Source: Candidatus Dechloromonas phosphorivorans
GTDB taxonomy: Bacteria; Pseudomonadota; Gammaproteobacteria; Burkholderiales; Rhodocyclaceae
Assembly: GCA_016714975.1 (NCBI GenBank)
Contig: JADKBR010000028.1
Span: 62,001 to 126,000, forward strand
DNA length: 64,000 bases
Direction: 5' to 3'
Position 1 is the first letter of the stretch, and every line of letters starts with the position of its first letter. The position numbers and the translations under genes were made by a program. Positions 50,981 to 57,936 of this stretch are shown here, in pieces. The notes beneath the pieces were generated by a model. It was not told the DNA's origin and ran no database searches. It was given only the letters and a program-made list of their open reading frames with translations.

Positions 50981-52300
50981 CTACCTTCCGATCGCGAAAT
51001 ATTCGATGCCGCTCGCCCGCACGAGTTTCGGATCGTAGAGGTTGCGACCGTCGAAGACGACCGGGTTCCTAAGCGCCGCCTTGATCGCCGCGAAATCCGG
51101 ACTGCGGAATTCCTTCCACTCGGTGACGATAACCAGCGCGTCGGCATCCTTCAGGGCGCCCATCGGGCTCTCGGCGTAGTTCAGGCCCGGGTCGTCGCCG
51201 AAGATGCGCTGCGTCTCGTGCATGGCGACCGGATCGTAGGCGGTGACAGTGGCGCCGGCAGCGAAGAGGTCGGCGATCAGTTCGCGGCTCGGCGCTTCGC
51301 GCATGTCGTCGGTATTCGGCTTGAAGGCCAGGCCCCAGAGGGCGAAGTGCTTGCCCTCGAGGTGGTCAAAGCGGCCCCGGATCTTGCCGGTCAGGACGTG
51401 CTTCTGGGCGTCGTTGGCTTCTTCGACGGCAGTCAGCACCTTGAGTGTGATGTTGGCGTCGTCCTTGGCCGTCTGGATCAGCGCCTTGACGTCCTTGGGG
51501 AAACAGGAGCCACCATAGCCGCAGCCGGGGTAGAGGAAGTGGTAGCCGATGCGCGGGTCGGAGCCGATGCCCTGACGGACCATCTCGATGTCGGCGCCGA
51601 GCACTTCGGCGAGGTTGGCGAGTTCGTTCATGAAGCTGATGCGTGTCGCCAGCATGGCATTGGCGGCGTACTTGGTGAGTTCGGCGCTCTTGACGTCGGT
51701 GACGATCAGGCGTTCGTGGTTGCGCTGGAAGGGCGCGTAGAGGGCGCGCATCAGGTGGATGGTCTGTTCATCCTCGGCGCCGACGACGATTCGGTCGGGA
51801 CGCATGAAGTCTTCGACGGCCGCCCCTTCCTTGAGGAATTCCGGATTGGAAACGACGCTGTAGGGGATGTCGACCACACGCTTCGCCAGTTCGTCGGCGA
51901 CGGCCGCCCTGACTTTGTCGGCGGTACCGACCGGTACCGTGCTCTTGTCGACGATGACCTTGTAGTCGGTCATCAGGCGGCCGATGTTGCGGGCGGCAGC
52001 CAGTACGTACTGGAGGTCGGCCGAGCCGTCCTCGTCGGGCGGGGTGCCGACGGCGATGAACTGTATGGTGCCGTGACGGACCGCCTTGTCGATGTCGGTG
52101 GTGAATTGCAGGCGGCCGGCGGCGACGTTGCGGCGGACCATGTCCAGCAGGCCCGGTTCGTGAATCGGGATGCCGCCTTCCTCGAGGATGCGGATCTTCT
52201 CGGGGTCAAGGTCGAGACAGAGCACGTCATTGCCCACTTCGGCTAGGCAGGTGCCACTAACCAGGCCGACGTAGCCGGTACCGATGATTGTTACTTTCAT
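50981..52300 (-). CDS. ugd: UDP-glucose 6-dehydrogenase, copy 2
   Basis: 439 residues from the ATG with GGAG 6 bases upstream (a GTG six bases earlier overlaps the glmS stop). All motifs of copy 1 are present, including GTGYVGLVSGTCLAEVG and GCGYGGSCFPKD. By eye roughly nine in ten residues match copy 1 at 7871-9190, and many DNA stretches are identical. Probably provides UDP-glucuronate for the polysaccharide; specificity for UDP-GlcNAc cannot be excluded but nothing in the sequence suggests it. Confidence 0.95.
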   Translation of the reverse strand: MKVTIIGTGYVGLVSGTCLAEVGNDVLCLDLDPEKIRILEEGGIPIHEPGLLDMVRRNVAAGRLQFTTDIDKAVRHGTIQFIAVGTPPDEDGSADLQYVLAAARNIGRLMTDYKVIVDKSTVPVGTADKVRAAVADELAKRVVDIPYSVVSNPEFLKEGAAVEDFMRPDRIVVGAEDEQTIHLMRALYAPFQRNHERLIVTDVKSAELTKYAANAMLATRISFMNELANLAEVLGADIEMVRQGIGSDPRIGYHFLYPGCGYGGSCFPKDVKALIQTAKDDANITLKVLTAVEEANDAQKHVLTGKIRGRFDHLEGKHFALWGLAFKPNTDDMREAPSRELIADLFAAGATVTAYDPVAMHETQRIFGDDPGLNYAESPMGALKDADALVIVTEWKEFRSPDFAAIKAALRNPVVFDGRNLYDPKLVRASGIEYFAIGR

Positions 52301-52302
52301 GA

Positions 52303-54126
52303 TCACTCCACAGTCACAGATTTCGCCAGGTTTCTCGGCTTGTCCACATCGGTTCCCTTGACCAGCGCCACGTGGTACGAGAGCAATTGCAGCGGAACCA
52401 CATGCAGGATCGGCGACAGTTCGCCGTAGTGCTCCGGCAGGCGCAGCACATGCACGCCTTCCGAGGCGGCGATCTCGGAATCGGCATCGGCGAACACATA
52501 GAGCTCGCCGCCCCTGGCCTGAACTTCCTTGAGGTTCGACTTCAGCTTGTCGAGCAACTGGTCGTTCGGGGCGATCGAGATCACCGGCATGTCGGCATCG
52601 ACCAGCGCCAGCGGGCCATGTTTGAGTTCACCGGCAGGGTAGGCTTCGGCATGGATGTAGGAGATCTCCTTGAGCTTCAGCGCGCCTTCGAGGGCAATCG
52701 GGTAGTGCCGGCCACGTCCAAGAAACAGGGCGTGGTGCTTGTCGGCGAAGCGTTGCGCCCAGACCTTGATGTCGCTTTCGAGTTCGAGCACCTTGTTGAC
52801 CGCAACCGGCAGGTGGCGAAGCTGGTCGATGTAGGCGCTTTCCTGGGCCGGGCCGAGCTTCTGTTTGACCTTTGCCATGACCAGGGTGAGCAGGAAGAGC
52901 GCGGCGAGCTGGGTGGTGAAGGCCTTGGTCGACGCGACACCGATTTCCGGGCCGGCGCGGGTGATGAAGCGCAGCACGCATTCGCGGACGATGGCGGACT
53001 CGGGGACGTTGCAGAGGGCCAGGGTCTTGTTCTGGCCCAGGCGCTTGGCGTGCCGTAGCGCAGCCAGGGTGTCGGCGGTTTCGCCGGATTGCGAGATGGC
53101 GACGATCAGCTGCTTCGGGTTGGGTACCGAGGTGCGATAGCGGTATTCGCTGGCGATCTCGACATTGCAGGGCACGCCGGCGATGGCTTCGAGCCAGTAG
53201 CGGGCGGTGTAGCCGGAGTGGCTGCTGGTGCCGCAGGCGAGGATCAGGATGGCATCGACGTCGGCGAGCAGATTCGCGGCTTCGGCGCCGAAGATGCCGG
53301 GCTGGATGGTCTTGCTGCCGCCGACGATTTCGAGGGTGTTGGCCAGCGCTTCGGGTTGCTCGAAGATTTCCTTCTGCATGTAGTGCTGGTAGTTGCCGAG
53401 TTCGACGGCGGCGGCGGAGAGTTGCGAGACATGCACCGGGCGGTCGACCGGGGTGCCGTCGAGGCGGGTGATCTTGACGCCGGCTGCGGTCAACTCGGCG
53501 ATGTCGCCATTTTCCAGATAGACCATGTTGCGGGTGACTTGCAGCAGCGCGGAGGCGTCGGAGGCGGCGTAGTTGCCGGTGTCGGAGAGTCCGAGCAGCA
53601 GGGGCGAGCCTTCGCGGGCGACGATGACTTTGCCGGGTTGCTGGTGGTCGATGACGGCAATGGCGTAGGCGCCGACGAGGCGGCGGCAGGCAAGGCGGAC
53701 GGCGGCAAAGAGGTCGGGCGCGGTCTGCAGCGTGGCTTCGATGAGGTGGGCGATGCTTTCGGTGTCGGTGTCGGAGGTGAAGACGTGGCCTCGGGCGCTG
53801 AGTTCGTTGCGCAGGCTTTCGTAGTTTTCGATGATGCCGTTGTGGACGACGGCGATCGAGCCGGAGACGTGCGGGTGGGCATTACGCTCGGAGGGGACGC
53901 CGTGGGTGGCCCAGCGGGTGTGGGCGATGCCGGTGACCGACCGGGTGCTGGCCGAGGCGGTTTCGAGTTCGGCGACACGGCCGACCGAGCGTACCCGCTC
54001 GATGCCGGCAGCGCTGATGACGGCCAGGCCGGCCGAGTCGTAGCCCCGGTATTCGAGCCTTTTCAGGCCTTCAACGAGAACGGGAACGATGTTCTTGCTG
54101 GCCGCTGCCGCAACGATGCCGCACAT
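52303..54126 (-). CDS. glmS: Glutamine-fructose-6-phosphate aminotransferase
   Basis: 607 residues, standard length. N-terminal glutaminase with Cys2 (MCGIVAAAA) and HTRWATHG; two SIS sugar isomerase domains with SHSGYTARYWLEA and SQSGETADTLAAL; C-terminal DKPRNLAKSVTVE. It makes glucosamine-6-phosphate, the source of all amino sugars used in this locus and in peptidoglycan. First gene of the unit that continues with ugd copy 2. No glmS ribozyme-like leader is visible. Confidence 0.97.
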   Translation of the reverse strand: MCGIVAAAASKNIVPVLVEGLKRLEYRGYDSAGLAVISAAGIERVRSVGRVAELETASASTRSVTGIAHTRWATHGVPSERNAHPHVSGSIAVVHNGIIENYESLRNELSARGHVFTSDTDTESIAHLIEATLQTAPDLFAAVRLACRRLVGAYAIAVIDHQQPGKVIVAREGSPLLLGLSDTGNYAASDASALLQVTRNMVYLENGDIAELTAAGVKITRLDGTPVDRPVHVSQLSAAAVELGNYQHYMQKEIFEQPEALANTLEIVGGSKTIQPGIFGAEAANLLADVDAILILACGTSSHSGYTARYWLEAIAGVPCNVEIASEYRYRTSVPNPKQLIVAISQSGETADTLAALRHAKRLGQNKTLALCNVPESAIVRECVLRFITRAGPEIGVASTKAFTTQLAALFLLTLVMAKVKQKLGPAQESAYIDQLRHLPVAVNKVLELESDIKVWAQRFADKHHALFLGRGRHYPIALEGALKLKEISYIHAEAYPAGELKHGPLALVDADMPVISIAPNDQLLDKLKSNLKEVQARGGELYVFADADSEIAASEGVHVLRLPEHYGELSPILHVVPLQLLSYHVALVKGTDVDKPRNLAKSVTVE

Positions 54127-54152
54127 GATATATCCCGCCAGGAAATCCCCGG

Positions 54153-54158
54153 ATTATA
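54153..54158 (-). promoter_or_regulatory. Candidate -10 box upstream of glmS
   Basis: A perfect TATAAT on the minus strand, 26 bases before the glmS ATG. No convincing -35 hexamer is visible. It could drive glmS and the genes behind it. The rest of the 268-bp gap up to 54394 shows no gene or strong structure. Confidence 0.45.
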
Positions 54159-54394
54159 GCGGCAGGCTCACTTTCCGGCCAGACCGACCGGACCGCGGAC
54201 CGATCGGCCTTATTCGATCGGCCCTGCAGCAACGGCCTTCAGGGACTTCCCGTGCCGGTCCTTGCCCGACAGAATCGGCTCGCCAACAGATAACGGCCAG
54301 ACGATGGACATGCAACGCAGGCCCAAGAGTCTTTATTCAGTAACAAAACCTGTCTGGCAAAGCCCCTTCAGGCTCAGCACCAGGACGCCCACCT

Positions 54395-55147
54395 TCACAT
54401 TTTTGTCTTATCCGTCGGGGTCCTGCACATCAGCAGTTGGGGTGTCTTCAGGCTCGCCTGATAGGCGGCAATGGCAACCAGTTGGGCATTGTCGTATGTC
54501 TTGATGGCATCGAACATTTCAACAGGGACATCGACGCGCTTTCCATCGCGGACATCAGTCATCTGCCGCAGCAGATATTTGTAATGCTGGCCTGCCAGGA
54601 CAGGGTAGAGCGCATCCTTGCGTCCCGCGCCATTCTCCTGATGGCACATGGCACACTTGTTGTTGTAGAGTTGCTTGCCCTCGGCCACCTGCTTGGCCGC
54701 ATCGGCGCCTTCGTACTTGCCCGAATCCAGCGGGAAGCACAGGGTCCCGATATAGGCCGCGACGTCGGCCAGCGCCTGAGCATCGGGGATTTTCCTGGCA
54801 AACGGGTACATCGTCGGGTTGTAACGCACCCCGGAGCGAATGTCGGCGAGTTGTTTGATCAGCACGGTCTGGTGCTGGCCAGCCAGTTGCGGGATGCTGC
54901 CGTCACGATTGCCGGCCCCGCTCGGCAGGTGGCAGGCTTCGCAGTAGGCCGTGTAGTATTTCTGGCCGGTCCGCCAGTGACCCTTGAGCTTCAGGGCCTC
55001 GCCCTTTTCCGTACGCGGGGTATTCCCGGGGTAGCTCCTGATATCGATCGCGGCCTTCTTTTCCTCTTCGGCCTGAGCGCCCGAGAACACAAGCACACAC
55101 GCGCCGACCGCGACCATCGCCAACTTCATTCTTGAGATTGCTTTCAT
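54395..55147 (-). CDS. Dihaem cytochrome c (c4-like)
   Basis: 250 residues from the ATG with an AGGAGG site. Signal peptide MKAISRMKLAMVAVGACVLVFSGAQA, then two class I cytochrome domains with haem motifs CEACH and CAMCH and conserved PQLAGQH/PVLAGQH repeats in each half. Such periplasmic c4-type proteins pass electrons to terminal oxidases or denitrification enzymes. Its neighbours give no further hint; it is a single gene ending 268 bases before the glmS start. Confidence 0.92.
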   Translation of the reverse strand: MKAISRMKLAMVAVGACVLVFSGAQAEEEKKAAIDIRSYPGNTPRTEKGEALKLKGHWRTGQKYYTAYCEACHLPSGAGNRDGSIPQLAGQHQTVLIKQLADIRSGVRYNPTMYPFARKIPDAQALADVAAYIGTLCFPLDSGKYEGADAAKQVAEGKQLYNNKCAMCHQENGAGRKDALYPVLAGQHYKYLLRQMTDVRDGKRVDVPVEMFDAIKTYDNAQLVAIAAYQASLKTPQLLMCRTPTDKTKM

Positions 55148-55373
55148 GACTCCTCCTGTTTCTTTTTTTGGATCAAACACCCAGCGTCAGACAACTCAAC
55201 CCGCGACCTTCCTCCAGCAAGAGCAACTTCGGCGCGGACTCGATTGCATCGCAGGGTTCAATTGAAGACGACCCCGGACCGGCAGACCATTTGGCGGGCA
55301 ATGACCGGGTTTGTCAACCAGAACCTGGCGACGCAGCGATGTCGTCGACCGCCCTTTCAGGGCAGCAGGTTCA
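55148..55373. other. Intergenic region between DUF3303 and cytochrome c genes
   Basis: 226 bases holding the cytochrome ribosome binding site and presumably its promoter. No RNA gene, repeat or clear promoter hexamers were recognised. Confidence 0.5.
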
Positions 55374-55682
55374 CTATGCCATAGAGTCCCGCCAGGCAAC
55401 CGCCTCGGATTCTGCTGCCACAGCATCCATCACATCGAGAACCGGTTCGAGGCGAAACTGGAAAACCGCAAACGCAGTGGTCAATTTGTGCACATCGGAG
55501 GGCTTGTCGGTTTCGATCACCGCGTAGCCGCCGAATTCCCCAACACGCACGAGAAACTGGTGGAAGCTCAGGCTTGGGGGCATCTGCCACTGCTGAAAGA
55601 CACCCAATACCCGCTTCTGCGCAGCCTCGTAGTCAGAGTGAGACCCGCCTGGGCGCTCCCACCACGTGAGGACGTATTTCAC
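55374..55682 (-). CDS. DUF3303 protein
   Basis: 102 residues, GTG start with an excellent AAGGAGG site 8 bases upstream. The sequence MKYVLTWWERPGGSHSDYEAA, LVRVGEFGGYAVIETDKPSDV and FQFRLEPVLDVMDAV matches DUF3303, a ferredoxin-like dimeric alpha-beta barrel related to muconolactone isomerase-like folds. Role unknown; no partner gene is evident. Confidence 0.85.
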   Translation of the reverse strand: MKYVLTWWERPGGSHSDYEAAQKRVLGVFQQWQMPPSLSFHQFLVRVGEFGGYAVIETDKPSDVHKLTTAFAVFQFRLEPVLDVMDAVAAESEAVAWRDSMA

Positions 55683-55957
55683 TTTGCCTCCTTATCTCGG
55701 TTGACTTCAGTAATGTCACCGACACGCCCTGCCGCATCCAATACCGCCCTTCCACAGACGCCGCCCTGAATCATCGGTCTTTCACCGGGGCTGCCTGAAC
55801 CTTGGGCGCTATCGGCAGAGCCGGCCTGCCGGTCGGTGGCTTTCGGCTCAATGGAAGCGTTGGGCTGAGTCGCTGTGCCATCTCGCCGAAAATTCCGTTC
55901 GTCCTTGGGAAAGGCTCTCTCAGTCTGCCCACGAACATTGCCGGAAGCGCCGACCAA
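55679..55957 (-). CDS. Doubtful small hypothetical gene
   Basis: 92 residues, no family, low complexity rich in Gly, Arg, Ala and Asp. It overlaps the DUF3303 start by 4 bases, which is the only argument for it. No convincing ribosome binding site. It may be a chance open frame in a 282-bp intergenic stretch. Confidence 0.25.
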   Translation of the reverse strand: MVGASGNVRGQTERAFPKDERNFRRDGTATQPNASIEPKATDRQAGSADSAQGSGSPGERPMIQGGVCGRAVLDAAGRVGDITEVNRDKEAK

Positions 55958-55964
55958 ACCGTCA

Positions 55965-56360
55965 TCATCGCTCCGCTACCGCGCCTGTGATCGGCGAGCA
56001 GAACCAGATCTTGTTGCCTTCGCTGTCGAGAAAGCTTCCTACGTAGAACCCCTCTGCGGGGTACGGTTGCACAGGATTGGCAACCGTTACTCCGCGCGCC
56101 CTGAGTTCCAGCTCGGTATCCGGGGCATGATCAGTGGCAAAGGTGATGCGCGGATTAAGTTCATCCGAGGGAAGCGCATACCAACCGTCAGCTGCAGGCT
56201 TCAGCATCACGATGACATTGCCCAGACAGTAGCCTACCTGCCGCGCGCCTTCAAACGCAGGGGGCAGGCCCAGCGTCTCACCGTAAAAGCATTTGGCGCG
56301 CTCCATATCACTCGCTGCCAAGGCGATCACCTTGAGTTTCTGAATCCCCAGGGAACCCAT
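55965..56360 (-). CDS. VOC-family (glyoxalase-like) protein
   Basis: 131 residues from the ATG giving MGSLGIQKLKVIAL; an ATG ten codons earlier is equally possible. One VOC half-domain pair: IALAASDMERAKCFYGETLGLP, then GNVIVMLKP, ITFATDHAPDTELELRARGV and GSFLDSEGNKIWFCSP. Metal-dependent lyase or dioxygenase relatives; the substrate cannot be predicted. Confidence 0.85.
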   Translation of the reverse strand: MGSLGIQKLKVIALAASDMERAKCFYGETLGLPPAFEGARQVGYCLGNVIVMLKPAADGWYALPSDELNPRITFATDHAPDTELELRARGVTVANPVQPYPAEGFYVGSFLDSEGNKIWFCSPITGAVAER

Positions 56361-56639
56361 ATCCGATGCCCTTTCTGCTTTGCCAGTCATGCCGCCGTGG
56401 TAGCGTCTGCCAAGGCCCTCCGACCGCCTCTCTAAAATTAGACAAGCCGTATTGGCGGCGAGTTCAATGCTCGACAATCCGGGCCGAGGCAGTACAGCCC
56501 ACCGCACGCATCTGCTGCGGCGCAGTTACCGCGAGGACCGCATGGTCTAGAACGAGGCACTGGTCACCGGCCGCGCGATCTCCTGCAGCGATGACCACGT
56601 TAGCCCGTCACACCCTTGACGACGACGCTCCGGCGAATG

Positions 56640-56794
56640 GCGTCGCCACCTTGACGGTCGAACTGGCCACCATCGTCCGCATTGCCTGCCGCTCATCGCT
56701 CGCTTCCGGCAGCACACCCACCTTCGACATCCTCGGCCGCCCCAACGCCACGCAACAGCAAGCGATCGAACTCCTGCGACAGATCAAGGTGTAG
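56640..56794 (+). pseudogene. Possible transposase C-terminal remnant
   Basis: A plus-strand frame ending at 56794 reads LTVELATIVRIACRSS and then GRPNATQQQAIELLRQIKV before a stop. This resembles the extreme C-terminus of IS1634/IS4-like transposases, which end with a helix containing xxQQRALxLLxxI. No upstream catalytic part, terminal repeat or target duplication is visible. The rest of 56361-56867 shows no other gene. Weak but worth a database check. Confidence 0.35.
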
Positions 56795-56867
56795 TCAGAA
56801 ACGGATTGGCAAATTCAAGACAAGCGCCTCAAATATCACTAGACCTCGCTCGTCACTCAATGGAACT

Positions 56868-57664
56868 TCAGCCCTGGAAACGCGGAATGCCCTGCAGGCC
56901 ATGGCGGTCGAGGGCGGCCATGATTGCCGTCATGGCCTCGGCGGCGCCGAGCGGCAGGTGATATTCGACGAACCGCGTCAGCCGTGTTTCCACGGGATTG
57001 ATCTCGACCGTCGGTATCCCGGCGCGTGCCGCCCAGACCACTGGCTCGGCAATGTAGGGAAGACACCCGAGGTGCCGATGGTGAACACCATGTCGATGCC
57101 CTCCTCCAGGGCGTCCGCGAATCGCGTCATCGCTCCCGCCGGCAAGGCTTCCCCGAAGAGCACGACGTTCGGCCGCAGGACGCTGCCGCACACCGGGCAA
57201 CGCGGCGGCAGCTCGCGCCCCGCCAGATCGTCGACTGTCTCGCCATGGTCGCACGCGGTACAGATCAGTTCCTGGAGATTCCCGTGAATCTCGATGAGGT
57301 CGGAACTGCCGGCCTTGCGGTGCAGACCATCGACGTTCTGGGTGAACACGACGACCCTGGACAATACCTGTTCGAGAACGGCGATGGCGCGATGAGCGGA
57401 ATTGGGCATCGCCCCGCGACAATTCTGCTCGATCTGGGCCAGGTATTTCCAGGTGATGTCCGGCCGGACCGCGAACACGTCGCCGGACAGCGCCGTCTCG
57501 ATCGGCAGCCCATCCTCCGTCGCTTCGTCGTTGTACAACCCGCCGACCCCGCGATAGGTTGGCAATCCGGAATCCGCCGAGATGCCGGCGCCGGTGATGA
57601 ACAGGACCCGGCGCGCCGCGGCGAGACGGCGGGAGATGCGATCGATGGCGGTGAGCGTATCCAC
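56868..57664 (-). CDS. cobB: Sir2-family NAD-dependent deacylase (CobB), frameshifted
   Basis: GTG start at 57664. FITGAGISADSGLPTYRG, FTQNVDGLHRKAG and the catalytic His in EIHGNLQELICTAC are intact, as are the zinc Cys pairs (CTAC, CPVC) and VLFGEALP. A base is missing near 57058 after MVFTIGTSGV; the restored frame reads YIAEPVVWAARAGIPTVEINP and ends at 56868 (about 265 residues). Housekeeping protein deacylase rather than a defence Sir2, because the zinc module and compact length are typical of CobB. Confidence 0.9.
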
Positions 57665-57936
57665 GGCCTTTTACCTTCATTGGCGATACGCCGATTATGA
57701 ACATGTGGCAAGCGCATGAACAGCCTCCTGCCAATCCCGGATGCGCAAGGCGATCCTGTTTGTCCGGCCGCCCGCCCCGGCGCCTGCGTTCGCTTCAATG
57801 TCCGGTTCTTGCCGGAAGCCGGGAGACATTCTCGACACTCGCTGTATAGTATGCCAATGTAAAGCCGTCATGGGCGCCGCATCGGCCCATCGAGTCCGGC
57901 AGGCAGCCGTCAAAAACGCGATCGGAGGGGTGGAAC
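57665..57936. other. Divergent intergenic region cobB / STAND gene
   Basis: 272 bases between the divergent cobB and STAND genes. TATAGT at 57845-57850 on the plus strand is a possible -10 box for the STAND gene, without a good -35. A GGAGGGG site precedes the STAND ATG. No other structure recognised. Confidence 0.4.

Noticed and set aside
50918..52246. 442-codon open frame on the plus strand opposite ugd copy 2
   Set aside because: Antisense shadow of a well-supported dehydrogenase; no family motifs or ribosome binding site.
7871..52300. ugd-flanked interval considered as a composite mobile element
   Set aside because: The flanks are metabolic genes and the interval includes essential core genes; no integrase, transposase or attachment sites were seen.
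54127..54394. glmS ribozyme or other riboswitch upstream of glmS
   Set aside because: No sequence resembling the conserved glmS ribozyme core was seen; this ribozyme is essentially a Gram-positive feature.
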